The translations under genes were made by a program, and so were the position numbers. Below the pieces are notes generated by a model that saw only the letters and a program-made list of their open reading frames with translations, was not told where the DNA came from and did not search any database. Positions 27,381-36,296 of a DNA stretch of 64,000 nucleotides are shown piece after piece. The stretch's first letter is position 1. Each line of letters starts with the position of its first letter. This stretch comes from Streptomyces venezuelae (GTDB lineage: Bacteria > Actinomycetota > Actinomycetes > Streptomycetales > Streptomycetaceae): NCBI RefSeq assembly GCF_008642375.1, contig NZ_CP029194.1:5883001-5947000 (forward strand), in the 5' to 3' direction.

Positions 27381-27434
27381 GCCTTCACCGTACGTGCCGG
27401 GAAAGGCCTTTCGGGAAGTCCCCGGAATCGGCGC

Positions 27435-27465
27435 TTGACCTCAACCAAGCTTGAGGTAGCACGAT
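27435..27465 (+). promoter_or_regulatory. SoxR box within a long-spacer promoter
   Basis: CCTCAACCAAGCTTGAGG (27439-27456) matches the SoxR box CCTCAAGnnnnCTTGAGG except for minor centre changes. It overlaps a -35 TTGACC (27435-27440), and CACGAT at 27460-27465 gives a 19-bp spacer, the MerR/SoxR promoter geometry. The start codon of the FMN reductase follows 7 nt later, so the mRNA would be almost leaderless. Confidence 0.85.
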
Positions 27466-27472
27466 CATCGGC

Positions 27473-28096
27473 ATGGACCTCACGAACTCCACCTCGCCCG
27501 CCGTTCCTTCTGCCCAGGCCGCCCCGCTGAGCCTCGCCCTGATCGTCGCGAGCGACCGCGAAGGCCGCTTCGCCCCCGTCATCACCGACTGGCTCCGCAC
27601 CCGGTTCGCCGAGCGCGAGGACTTCGCCGTGACGGTCGTCGACCTCGCCGAGACCGACCTCCCCACCTCCCTCTCCCGTAACCCCTCCCCGGCCGTCCGC
27701 GCCGAACTCGCCAAGGTCTCCCCGGTGCTGGCCGAGGCCGACGCCTTCGTCGTCCTCACCCCCGAGTACAACCACTCCTTCCCCGCCGCCCTCAAGAACC
27801 TCATCGACTGGCACTTCACCGAATGGCAGGCCAAGCCCGTCGGCTTTGTCTCCTACGGCGGCATCTCCGGCGGCCTGCGGGCCGTCGAGCAGCTCCGCCA
27901 GATCTTCGCCGAGGTGCACGCCGTCACCGTCCGCGACTCCGTCTCCTTCCACTCCGCCTGGGGGCTCTTCGACGACGAGGGGCGGCACAAGGACCCCGCC
28001 GGCGCCGAGGGCGCGGTCAAGGTCCTCCTCGACCAGCTCGCCTGGTGGGCGCTCGCGCTCAAGGAAGCCAAGTCCGTCCGCCCCTACGCCGCGTGA
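27473..28096 (+). CDS. NADPH-dependent FMN reductase-like protein
   Basis: A 207-residue flavodoxin-like reductase. Seen: LALIVASDREGRFAPVI (phosphate loop region), the family signature TPEYNHSFPAALKNLIDW, and GFVSYGGISGGLRAVEQL. The SoxR box in its promoter indicates induction by redox-cycling compounds; I recall SCO2478, a known SoxR target in S. coelicolor, as the same kind of gene. It is followed after 12 nt by an ABC exporter pair, suggesting a redox-induced detoxification operon. Confidence 0.94.
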   Translation: MDLTNSTSPAVPSAQAAPLSLALIVASDREGRFAPVITDWLRTRFAEREDFAVTVVDLAETDLPTSLSRNPSPAVRAELAKVSPVLAEADAFVVLTPEYNHSFPAALKNLIDWHFTEWQAKPVGFVSYGGISGGLRAVEQLRQIFAEVHAVTVRDSVSFHSAWGLFDDEGRHKDPAGAEGAVKVLLDQLAWWALALKEAKSVRPYAA

Positions 28097-28108
28097 GGGA
28101 CCGTCACC

Positions 28109-29842
28109 ATGCTGCTGAGACTCCTCGCTCCCCGCCTCAGGCCGTACCGGGCCCTCCTCGTCCTCCTCGTCCTGCTCCAGCTCGTCCAGTCCTTAGCCTC
28201 GCTCGCCCTGCCCGCCCTCAACGCCGGAGTCATCGACGAGGGCGTCCTCCGCGGGGACACCGATCGTGTCCTCGGCGGCGGCGCCACGATGCTCGGCGTC
28301 ACCCTCCTCCAGGCCGCGGCGGCCGCCGCCGCCACCTACACCGGCGCCAGGATCGCCATGGGAGTCGCCCGCGACCTGCGCTCCGAGGTCTTCCGCCGCG
28401 TCCAGGACTTCTCCGCCCAGGAGCGGGGCCGCTTCGGCACCGCCTCCCTCATCACCCGTACGACCAACGACGTCCAGCAGGTCCAGACGTTCACCGTCCT
28501 CGTCCTGACGATGCTGGTCTCCGCGCCCCTGCTGTGCGTCGGCGGACTCGCCATGGCGCTGCGCCAGGACGTGCCGCTCGCCCTCGTCCTGCTCCTCTTC
28601 GTGCCCGTCATGACCGGTGCCGTCGGCACCGTCGTCCTGCGGATGCGGCCCCTCTTCCGGGGCATGCAGGAGCGCGTCGACCGGGTCAACCGCGTGCTGC
28701 GCGAACAGATCACCGGAGTCCGCGTGGTCCGCGCCTTCGTCCGCGACCGCCACGAGCGGGAACGGTTCGGCGCCGCCAACGACGAACTCCTCGCCGTCGG
28801 GCTCCGGGCCGGCCGGCTCCAGGCGCTCATGTTCCCGACGGTGCTCATCGTCTGGGAGGCGACGGCCGTCCTCCTCGTCTACGTCGGCGCCCACCGCATC
28901 GACAGCGGCGCCCTCCAGCCCGGCGGGCTCGTCGCCTTCCTCGGCTACCTGCTCCAGACCGCCATGTCCGTGATGATGGTCCTCTTCCTCCTCATGCACA
29001 TGCCGCGCGCCGAGGTCGGCGCCGAGCGCATCCGCGAGGTCCTCGACACCCCGCTCTCCGTCACCCCGCCGGCCGACCCCGTCCGCGTCCTCAGGGGACC
29101 CGGACGCCTCGACCTCACGGGCGTCGACTTCCGGTACCCGGGCGCCGAGGAGCCGGTCCTCAAGGACGTCGACCTCGTCGCCCGCCCCGGGGAGACCACC
29201 GCGATCATCGGCTCCACCGGCAGCGGCAAGTCGACGCTCCTCGGCCTCGTGCCCCGGCTCTTCGACGCCACCGACGGCGAGGTCCTCGTCGACGGCGTGG
29301 ACGTCCGCGCGCTCGACCCCGCCCTGATGGCCAGGACCGTCGGCCTCGTCTCCCAGAAGCCCTACCTCTTCTCGGGGACGGTGGCCTCGAACCTGCGGTA
29401 CGGAAAGCCCGACGCGACCGACGAGGAGCTCTGGCACGCCCTGGAGACCGCCCAGGCCGCCGACTTCGTCCGGGCCCTCGACGACGGCCTGGACGCCCCG
29501 GTCACCCAGGGCGGCGGCAACTTCTCCGGCGGCCAGCGGCAGCGGCTCGCCATCGCCCGGGTCCTCGTCGCCCGCCCCCGCCTCTACCTCTTCGACGACT
29601 CCTTCTCCGCCCTCGACGCCCGCACCGACGCCCGGCTCCGCGAGGCGCTCCGCCGGGAGACGGCCGACGCGACCGTGGTGATCGTCGCCCAGCGGGTCTC
29701 CACCATCCGGCACGCCGACCGGATCGTCGTCCTCGACCGGGGCCGGACCGCCGGCACCGGCACCCACGAGTCCCTCATGCGGGACAGCGCCACCTACCGG
29801 GAGATCGTCCTCTCCCAGCTCACCGAGGAGGAAGCCGCATGA
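28109..29842 (+). CDS. ABC exporter half-transporter, degenerate-site subunit
   Basis: A 577-residue fused permease-ATPase. Six TM helices (residues ~1-310) contain EVFRRVQDFS and LITRTTNDVQQVQ. The NBD has Walker A GSTGSGKST, signature NFSGGQRQRL and Walker B LYLFDDSFSALD, where the catalytic Glu is Asp. This is the mark of the non-canonical subunit of heterodimeric exporters (TM287/288, BmrCD type). It starts 12 nt after the FMN reductase, and its stop overlaps the second subunit's ATG (ATGA). With the SoxR box upstream, it may pump redox-active compounds. Confidence 0.93.
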   Translation: MLLRLLAPRLRPYRALLVLLVLLQLVQSLASLALPALNAGVIDEGVLRGDTDRVLGGGATMLGVTLLQAAAAAAATYTGARIAMGVARDLRSEVFRRVQDFSAQERGRFGTASLITRTTNDVQQVQTFTVLVLTMLVSAPLLCVGGLAMALRQDVPLALVLLLFVPVMTGAVGTVVLRMRPLFRGMQERVDRVNRVLREQITGVRVVRAFVRDRHERERFGAANDELLAVGLRAGRLQALMFPTVLIVWEATAVLLVYVGAHRIDSGALQPGGLVAFLGYLLQTAMSVMMVLFLLMHMPRAEVGAERIREVLDTPLSVTPPADPVRVLRGPGRLDLTGVDFRYPGAEEPVLKDVDLVARPGETTAIIGSTGSGKSTLLGLVPRLFDATDGEVLVDGVDVRALDPALMARTVGLVSQKPYLFSGTVASNLRYGKPDATDEELWHALETAQAADFVRALDDGLDAPVTQGGGNFSGGQRQRLAIARVLVARPRLYLFDDSFSALDARTDARLREALRRETADATVVIVAQRVSTIRHADRIVVLDRGRTAGTGTHESLMRDSATYREIVLSQLTEEEAA

Positions 29843-31781
29843 GTACGGCCACGGAGACCCGGCACGAGAACGACGGCCCCGACCGCCCCGCCCCGACGGC
29901 GCGGTCTCCGACCGCCCGGCCCACCGGAGCACCGCCCCGATCCCCACCGCCCCCGCCCGCAGCGGCCCCCCGGCCAAGGAGCGCACCCCCGGCCCCGGCC
30001 TGTCCACCCCCGCCCTCGAACGCTCCCTGGCCTTCCGCGCCTCCGGCCTCCGCCTCCTGCGCACCCTCGCCCCCGACCGGGCCAGCCTGATCGCCGTCCT
30101 CGCCGTCGGCGCCACCGCCGTCACCCTCGGCGTCCTCAGCCCCCTGCTCCTCGGCCGCGCCACCGACCTCGTCGTCACCGGCGCCACCGGCCCGGCCGGG
30201 GTCGACTTCGCGGCCGTCGGCCGGCTCCTCGCCCTCTCCGTCGTGGTCGTCGCCGGCTCGTCCCTCTTCACCTGGGTCCAGCTGCGGATCGCCACCACCG
30301 TCGTCCAGCGGGCCGGCCGGCGCCTGCGCGAGCAGGCCCAGCACAAGCTGGCGCGGCTGCCCCTCACGTACTTCGACCGGCAGCCGCGCGGCGAGGTCCT
30401 CTCCCGCACCACGAACGACATCGACAACATCACCCAGACCCTCCAGCAGGCCTTCAGCCAGATGGTCCGCGCCCTGCTCACCCTCATCGGCGTCCTCGCG
30501 ATGATGTTCTGGATCTCCCCGCTGCTCGCCCTCGTCGCCCTGGCCTCCGTGCCCGTCTCGGTCGCCGTCGCCACCTTCGTCGGAAAGCGCGCCCAGCCGC
30601 AGTTCGTGAAGCAGTGGGCGGTCACCGGGCGGCTCGGCAGCCACGTCGAGGAGATGATCACCGGCCACACCGAGGTCGTCGCCTTCGGCCGCCGCGCCGA
30701 GGCCGTGGACCGCTTCGACGAGCTCGGCGAGGAGCTGTACCGGGCGAGCTTCCGCGCCCAGTTCGTGTCCGGCTTCATCCAGCCCGCGCTGACCCTGGTC
30801 GGCAACCTCAACTACGTCGTCCTCGCGGTCGTCGGCGGCCTGCGGGTGGCGAGCGGCACCCTCACCGTCGGCGACGTGCAGGCCTTCATCCAGTACTCGT
30901 ACGAGTTCAACGGCCCGATCAACCAGGTCGCCGCCATGGCCAACCTCCTCCAGTCCGGAGTGGCCTCCGCCGAGCGGGTCTTCGACCTCCTCGACGCCGA
31001 CGAGGAGTCCGCGGACCCGGCGGAGCCCGAGCGCCCCGCCCAGGTCAGGGGCCGGGTCTCCTTCGAGAAGGTCGCCTTCCGCTACGAGCCCGACAAGCCG
31101 CTCGTCGAGGACCTGTCGCTCACGGTCGAACCGGGCAGGACGGTCGCGATCGTCGGCCCGACGGGCGCCGGCAAGACGACCCTCGTCAACCTCCTCATGC
31201 GGTTCCACGAGGTCACCGGCGGCCGGATCACCCTGGACGGCACGGACATCGCGAAGATGTCCCGCGAGGAGCTGCGGGCCGGGATCGGCATGGTCCTCCA
31301 GGACACCTGGCTCTTCGGCGGCACCATCGCCGACAACATCGCCTACGGCCTGCCCGGCGAGGTCTCCCGGGAGCGGATCGTGGAGGCCGCCAGGGCCGCG
31401 CACGCCGACCGCTTCGTCCGGACCCTCCCCGACGGGTACGACACGGTCCTCGACGAGGACGGGGGAGGCCTCAGCGCCGGCGAGAAGCAGCTGGTCACCC
31501 TCGCCAGGGCGTTCCTCTCCGAGCCGGTGATCCTCGTCCTCGACGAGGCCACCAGCTCCGTCGACACCCGCACCGAGCTCCTCGTCCAGCAGGCCATGTC
31601 GTCCCTCCGCGCGGGCCGCACCAGCTTCGTCGTCGCCCACCGGCTCTCCACGATCCGGGACGCGGACACGATCCTGGTCATGGACAGCGGGTCCATCGCC
31701 GAGCAGGGCACCCACGAGGAACTGCTCGCCGCCGGCGGCGCGTACGCCCGGCTGTACGAAGCCCAGTTCGCCGGAGCGTGA
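29839..31781 (+). CDS. ABC exporter half-transporter, canonical-site subunit (apparent frameshift near N-terminus)
   Basis: Second subunit of the exporter. From about 29892 the frame encodes an extended Pro/Ala N-tail, six TM helices, LARLPLTYFDRQPRGEVLSRTTNDIDN, Walker A GPTGAGKTT, signature LSAGEKQ and Walker B LVLDEATSSVD with the Glu intact. That frame has no ATG/GTG before the TM region, whereas the coupled ATG at 29839 is in another frame that stops at 30090. Inserting one C in the CCCC runs around 29885-29894 would join them into a 647-residue protein of normal length. Either a true lesion, recoding, or a base-call/assembly error; the remainder of the gene is intact and under normal codon use. 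Confidence 0.85.
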
Positions 31782-31801
31782 AGGCTCAGTACGGTGAGGG
31801 C

Positions 31802-32128
31802 GTGACCACTCTCGCCCTCACCGTCCTCACGACCACCGACAGCCCCGAGAAGGCCGAGACGCTCGCGCGCGGCGCCGTCGAGGCGCGGCTCGCCGCCTGC
31901 GCCCAGGTCTCCGGTCCCGTCACCTCCGTCTACCACTGGCAGCGGGCCATCGAGACCGCCGAGGAGTGGCAGGTGGTGTTCAAGACCACCGAGGCCCGCT
32001 ACGAGGACCTGGAGGCCCACATCCTCGCCGCCCACGACTACGAGACGCCGGAGATCATCGCCACCCCCGTCGTCCGGGCCTCCTCCGCCTACCTGGCGTG
32101 GCTCGGCAGGGAGGTGGCGCACCCGTGA
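31802..32128 (+). CDS. cutA: CutA1 divalent-ion tolerance protein
   Basis: A 108-residue trimeric ferredoxin-fold protein linked to copper/divalent metal tolerance. Seen: LTVLTTTDSPEKAETLARG, RLAACAQVSGPVTSVYHWQ and ETPEIIATPV, all family hallmarks. The GTG start is 20 nt after the ABC gene and the stop overlaps the next GTG (gTGA), so it is probably the tail of the same operon. Confidence 0.94.
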   Translation: MTTLALTVLTTTDSPEKAETLARGAVEARLAACAQVSGPVTSVYHWQRAIETAEEWQVVFKTTEARYEDLEAHILAAHDYETPEIIATPVVRASSAYLAWLGREVAHP

Positions 32129-32601
32129 CCGCACCGGCCGGCCTCATACCCCTGCCGTTCTTCGTGTACGGGACACTGCGCCCCGGCGCGTACAACCACG
32201 ACCGGCTCCTCCTCGGCCGGACGGCCGCCGAGGAGGCGGCCCGGCTCCCGGGCGCCCTCCTCCACGACGGCCCCGGCTACCCGTACGCGGTGCCGGGGGA
32301 GGGCACGGTCGAGGGGACCCTCGTGACGGCGGCGCCCGACGCGTACGGCGAACTGCTCGGGGCGCTGGACCGGATGGAGGGCGACGCCGGGTACGAGCGG
32401 GCCGTCGTCGAGGCGGTCCGGCTCCGCGACGGCGGGACCGTCCGGGCCTGGACCTACCTCGCGGCCCCCGGGACGGCGCTCGGCCCGCTCATCCCCACCG
32501 GTGACTGGTTCAGGGCCTGTCCGGCGGATCATGGCCGGGGTCGCGGGGTCTGGCACGGCACCTCGCCGCGTTGCCGAAACGCCCCCATAGCTCCGCCATG
32601 A
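32125..32601 (+). CDS. Gamma-glutamylcyclotransferase-like (GGCT/AIG2) protein with repeat-derived tail
   Basis: A 158-residue protein. Residues 1-~130 are a GGCT fold: FFVYGTLRPGAYNHD (glycine-rich binding loop), VEGTLVT, LDRMEGDAGYERAVV (catalytic Glu position) and AWTYLA. The last ~29 residues (from about 32513) are encoded by the 163-bp inverted repeat element and end in low-complexity Arg/Gly/Pro sequence, so the original C-terminus has been replaced. Activity on gamma-glutamyl peptides is inferred from fold only. It is coupled to cutA. Confidence 0.85.
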   Translation: MTAPAGLIPLPFFVYGTLRPGAYNHDRLLLGRTAAEEAARLPGALLHDGPGYPYAVPGEGTVEGTLVTAAPDAYGELLGALDRMEGDAGYERAVVEAVRLRDGGTVRAWTYLAAPGTALGPLIPTGDWFRACPADHGRGRGVWHGTSPRCRNAPIAPP

Positions 32602-32675
32602 GGGCGCTCCGGCGCCTTGCGATGCACCGTGCCAGACCCCGCGCCCTATCCGGCCCTGATCCGCCGGACAGGCCC
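32513..32675. mobile_element. MITE-like 163-bp inverted-repeat element
   Basis: The ends are GGGCCTGTCCGGCGGATCA and its complement. Arms of about 46-49 bp match almost perfectly (including GCGGGGTCTGGCACGG) around a ~68-bp centre that itself contains a smaller stem (GCCCCCAT / ATGAGGGC). There is no ORF of its own. It sits exactly between the GGCT gene, whose end it supplies, and the nasA stop codon (2 bp away). I recall similar sequences repeated through Streptomyces genomes but cannot verify this. It would also act as a strong bidirectional terminator. Confidence 0.75.
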
Positions 32676-32676
32676 C

Positions 32677-34761
32677 CTAGCCGTCCCGCTCCAGACGCAC
32701 CGCGCACACCTTGAACTCGGGCATCCGGGAGACCGGGTCGAGCGCCGGGTTCACGAGCGTGTTCGCCCGGCCCTCGCCCGCCCAGTGGAACGGCATGAAG
32801 ACGGTGTCCGGCCGGATCGCCGTCGTGATCCGGGCCGGGGCGACGGCGCGGCCCCGCCGCGAGACCACCGCGAGCCGCTCGCCCTCGGCCACCCCGAGCC
32901 GCTCGGCGAGCCGCGGGTGCAGCTCGACGAAGGGGCCGGGCGCCGCCGCGTTCAGCTCGGCGACCCGCCGGGTCTGCGCGCCCGACTGGTACTGGGACAC
33001 GACCCGGCCCGTGGTGAGGACGACCGGGTACTCGGCGTCGGTCTCCTCCGCCGCCGCCCGGTGCACCACCGGCACGAACCGGGCCCGCCCGTCGGGCGTC
33101 GCGAACCGGTCGAGGAAGAGCCGGGGCGTACCGGCGTGCTCCTCGTCGGGGCAGGGCCAGAAGACGCCCTGCTCCTCCTCGATGCGCCGGTAGTCGATGC
33201 CCGCGTAGTCGGCGGGGCCGCCGGCGGAGGCCCGCCGCAGCTCCTCGAAGACCTCCTCGGCATCCGTCGGGAAGCCCTTCTCCCAGCCGAGCAGCCCGGC
33301 GAGCCCGTGCAGCACCTCCAGGTCGCTGCGTACGCCCTCCGGCGGGGTGAGGGCGCGGCGCCGCAACAGCACCCTGCCCTCCAGGTTGGTCATGGTGCCG
33401 GTCTCCTCTGCCCACTGGGTGACGGGCAGGACGACGTCGGCGAGCGCGGCGGTCTCGGAGAGGACGACGTCGGCGACGGCGAGGAAGTCGAGCGAGCGCA
33501 GCCGCCCCTCGACGTGCGCGGCGTGCGGCGCGGAGACGACCGGGTTGGAGCCCATGAGGAGCAGGGCCTTCACGTCGCCGCCGAGCGCGTCGAGGAGTTC
33601 GTACGCGCTGCGCCCCGGCCCCGGCAGCGTATCGGGGTCGACGCCCCACACCCCGGCGACGTGCGCGCGGGCGGCCGGGTCGTCGAGCTTGCGGTAGCCG
33701 GGCAGCTGGTCGGCCTTCTGGCCGTGCTCGCGGCCGCCCTGGCCGTTGCCCTGGCCGGTGAGGCAGCCGTAGCCGCTCAGCGGCCGGCCCGCCCTGCCGG
33801 TGGCGAGGCAGAGGTTGATCCAGGCGCCGACGGTGTCCGTGCCCTTGGACTGCTGCTCGGGGCCGCGCGCGGTCAGCACCATGCCGCTGCCGGCGTCGCA
33901 GAACATCGCGACGGCCTCGCGGAGCTCGGGTACGGACACACCGGTGATCCGCTCGACCTGCTCGGGCCAGTGGGACATGGCCCCGGCCCGGGCCGCCGCC
34001 CAGCCGTCGGTGCGAGCCGCCACGAACTCCTCGTCCACGCGTCCTTCGGCGACGACGAGGTGGAGCATGCCGAGGGCGAGCGCGAGGTCGGTCCCGGGGC
34101 GGGGCGCGAGGTGGAGGTCGGCCTGCTCGGCGGTGCGGGTGCGGCGCGGGTCGACGACGATCAGCTTCCCGCCGTTCTCCCGCAGCTCGGTGAGGTAGCG
34201 CAGGGCGGGCGGCATGGTCTCGGCGAGGTTGGAGCCGACGAGGATCACGCACCCGGTCCTCGGGATGTCGTCCAGGGGGAAGGGGAGTCCCCGGTCGAGG
34301 CCGAAGGCCCGCTGGTGCGCGGCGGCGGCGGACGACATGCAGAAGCGGCCGTTGTAGTCGATCTGCGAGGTGCCGAGCACGAGCCGGGCGAACTTTCCCA
34401 GCGTGTACGCCTTCTCGTTGGTGAGCCCGCCGCCGCCGAAGACCCCCACGGCATCGGCACCGTGGTCGGCGCGGGTCCTGTGCAGTCCGTCGGCGACGGC
34501 GGCGAGCGCCTCCTCCCAGGTCGCGGGCCGCAGATCCCCCGTGTCAGGGCATCGGACCAGGGGCTCGGTGAGCCGGACCCGGGAGGAGAGTACGGAGGGA
34601 GCGGTGCGGCCCTTGCCGCACAGGGCGCCCCGGTTGACGGGGAAGTCGGTCCGCTCGACCACCTCGGCGGGCAGCTCCGGGGCGCCGGTGGGGCGGAGCG
34701 ACATGCCGCACTGCAGGGCGCAGTAGGGGCAGTGGGTCGGGACGGCGGTGGCGTCGGACAT
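32677..34761 (-). CDS. nasA: Assimilatory nitrate reductase, molybdopterin catalytic subunit
   Basis: Reduces nitrate to nitrite in the cytoplasm; 694 residues of the NasA/NapA branch. Seen: an N-terminal [4Fe-4S] motif CPYCALQC with a fourth Cys in GALCGKG, Mo-bis-MGD contacts (GFGLTNEK-like GGGGLTNEKAYTLGKFAR, YNGRFCMSSAAAAHQRAFG with the Cys that ligates Mo, GSNLAETMP, LTARGPEQQSKGTDTV), and the C-terminal MGD-binding barrel (TGRVVSQYQSGAQTRR). No signal peptide, as expected for an assimilatory enzyme. Its product feeds the nirBD operon 12 kb away; both have GlnR-like boxes. Confidence 0.95.
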   Translation of the reverse strand: MSDATAVPTHCPYCALQCGMSLRPTGAPELPAEVVERTDFPVNRGALCGKGRTAPSVLSSRVRLTEPLVRCPDTGDLRPATWEEALAAVADGLHRTRADHGADAVGVFGGGGLTNEKAYTLGKFARLVLGTSQIDYNGRFCMSSAAAAHQRAFGLDRGLPFPLDDIPRTGCVILVGSNLAETMPPALRYLTELRENGGKLIVVDPRRTRTAEQADLHLAPRPGTDLALALGMLHLVVAEGRVDEEFVAARTDGWAAARAGAMSHWPEQVERITGVSVPELREAVAMFCDAGSGMVLTARGPEQQSKGTDTVGAWINLCLATGRAGRPLSGYGCLTGQGNGQGGREHGQKADQLPGYRKLDDPAARAHVAGVWGVDPDTLPGPGRSAYELLDALGGDVKALLLMGSNPVVSAPHAAHVEGRLRSLDFLAVADVVLSETAALADVVLPVTQWAEETGTMTNLEGRVLLRRRALTPPEGVRSDLEVLHGLAGLLGWEKGFPTDAEEVFEELRRASAGGPADYAGIDYRRIEEEQGVFWPCPDEEHAGTPRLFLDRFATPDGRARFVPVVHRAAAEETDAEYPVVLTTGRVVSQYQSGAQTRRVAELNAAAPGPFVELHPRLAERLGVAEGERLAVVSRRGRAVAPARITTAIRPDTVFMPFHWAGEGRANTLVNPALDPVSRMPEFKVCAVRLERDG

Positions 34762-34783
34762 GCCGCCAGCGTGGGTCAGGCGT

Positions 34784-34810
34784 GTTACGCGGGGCGGCGC
34801 CCCGTATTAC
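34784..34810 (-). promoter_or_regulatory. GlnR-like box upstream of nasA
   Basis: On the minus strand: GTAAT-n6-CGCCG-n6-GTAAC. The outer pentamers fit gTnAc, are 22 bp apart and are in the same 11-bp phase as the nir-operon box; the middle one does not match. It begins 23 bp upstream of the nasA ATG, almost the same offset as in the nir operon. Confidence 0.5.
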
Positions 34811-34833
34811 GGGCGCGGTGCTCTCCGCTCAGC

Positions 34834-35523
34834 TCACGGCAGGTGCCGAGGTGAGGCGAGGGCCTCGGTGACGCCGGTCTCCTCCGGCCCGAGGAACTGC
34901 GGATCGGGGCGCAGGCCCGCGTCGAGGGCGGCCTTGCCCGCCGCGAAGAGCTCCCGGGTGGTGCCGTAGTACCAGGTGCCGTCGCGGGGTTCGGCGACCC
35001 CGACGCCGTACGCGTCGACGCCCGCCCGCCCGCACAGCGCGACGGCCCGCTTGATGTGGAAGTCCTGGGTGACGAGGACGGCCCGGTCGACGCCGAAGAC
35101 CTTCTTGGCCCGGACGCAGGAGTCCCAGGTGTCGAAGCCCGCGTAGTCGCTGACGATCCGCCCGTCGGGCACCCCGCGCTCGGTGAGGTAGGTGCGCATG
35201 GCGCTGGGCTCGTCGTACGCGGTCCTGCTGTTGTCGCCGGTGACGAGCAGGACCCGGACCCTGCCCTCGCGGTACAGCTCGGCGGCCGTGTCGAGCCGGT
35301 GCGCGAGATACGGGGTGGGGCGCCCCTTCCACAGCCCGGCGCCGAACACGACGGCGACGTCCCGGGCGGGCACGTCGGCGGTGGTACGGAGCTTCCCGGC
35401 GGCGGCGGTGTGCATCCAGGTCATCGGGGTGAGCGCGAGGACCGCTCCCAGCATGACGGCCTGGACGGTCCGGCGGCGCGCCCGGGTGGTGCGGGGTATC
35501 AGCCGGGTGAGCCGTGCCGTCAT
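34834..35523 (-). CDS. SanA/YdcF-like (DUF218) membrane-anchored protein
   Basis: A 229-residue protein with one N-terminal TM segment (VQAVMLGAVLALTPMTWM) and a DUF218 domain facing out. Seen: VAVVFGAGLWKGRPTPYLAHRLDTAAELYREGRVRVLLVTGDN, then DYAGFDTWDSCVRAKKVFGV and LVTQDFHIKRAVALC. In E. coli, SanA affects envelope barrier function; the reaction is unknown. AGGAGG lies 7 nt upstream of the ATG. Confidence 0.88.
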   Translation of the reverse strand: MTARLTRLIPRTTRARRRTVQAVMLGAVLALTPMTWMHTAAAGKLRTTADVPARDVAVVFGAGLWKGRPTPYLAHRLDTAAELYREGRVRVLLVTGDNSRTAYDEPSAMRTYLTERGVPDGRIVSDYAGFDTWDSCVRAKKVFGVDRAVLVTQDFHIKRAVALCGRAGVDAYGVGVAEPRDGTWYYGTTRELFAAGKAALDAGLRPDPQFLGPEETGVTEALASPRHLP

Positions 35524-35561
35524 GCGGAAACCTCCTGGGGGTGTGGACCGGTGGCGGTCTG

Positions 35562-36284
35562 TCACCCCGTCCGACGCGCTTCGGCGCCGTTCGGTTCGCC
35601 GGACGCCCGGAGTGTTCCGTACAGCACACCGGAGAGGACCAGGCCGATGACCATGCCGAGGAGCTGGGCGGCGGCGAAGGCGGGCACCGAGCCGGGGGCG
35701 ATCCCGGTGAAGGAGTCGGAGAAGGAGCGGCCGAGGGTGGCGGCCGGGTTGGCGAAGGAGCCGGAGGAGGTGAACCAGATCGCCGCCCCGATGTATCCGG
35801 CGACGGCGACCGGGGCGAGCCCGGGGCGGCCGATGTGGCGCAGTCCTTGCACGACGAGGACGAGCCCGGCGGTGGCGACGGCCTCGCCGAGGAGGAGGTG
35901 GAGCGCCCCGCGGGGCTCGGTGGCCCAGGCGCCGGGGGCCCGGCCGAACATCGCCTCGGCGAGCAGGGCGCCGGTGACGGCCCCGGCGAGCTGGGCGCCG
36001 ATGTAGGCGAGGGCTTCGCGCCCGCCGCGCTCGTGGCGACGGGACCACCACTCCGAGAGGGTCACGACGGGGTTGAAGTGGGCCCCGGAGAGCGGGCCGA
36101 TGAGGGCGATGAGCAGACCGAGGCCGAGGGCGGAGGCGGCGGCGTTGGCGAGCAGGCGGACGCCGATGTCCTGGCTGAGGGAGTCGGCGCGGATGCCGGA
36201 GCCGACGATGACGGCGACGAGCGAGGCGGTGCCGATGAACTCGGCGGCGGTGCGGCGGGGGAGAGAGGGCGGGGACATTCTCAT
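35562..36284 (-). CDS. Aquaporin/MIP family channel
   Basis: About 240 residues, six TM helices with both pore motifs, the first intact as NPVV (GAHFNPVVTL) and the second as NPAA (GSFANPAATLG), with no Arg after the second motif. It resembles the AqpS-like actinobacterial branch often found with arsenic genes (family knowledge), so solute rather than pure water passage is plausible. No arsR neighbour is present here. TATCTT 7 nt before the ATG at 36284 suggests a leaderless transcript; ATG 36278 is the alternative. A perfect palindrome lies just upstream. Confidence 0.88.
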   Translation of the reverse strand: MRMSPPSLPRRTAAEFIGTASLVAVIVGSGIRADSLSQDIGVRLLANAAASALGLGLLIALIGPLSGAHFNPVVTLSEWWSRRHERGGREALAYIGAQLAGAVTGALLAEAMFGRAPGAWATEPRGALHLLLGEAVATAGLVLVVQGLRHIGRPGLAPVAVAGYIGAAIWFTSSGSFANPAATLGRSFSDSFTGIAPGSVPAFAAAQLLGMVIGLVLSGVLYGTLRASGEPNGAEARRTG

Positions 36285-36296
36285 AGTGGAAAAGAT

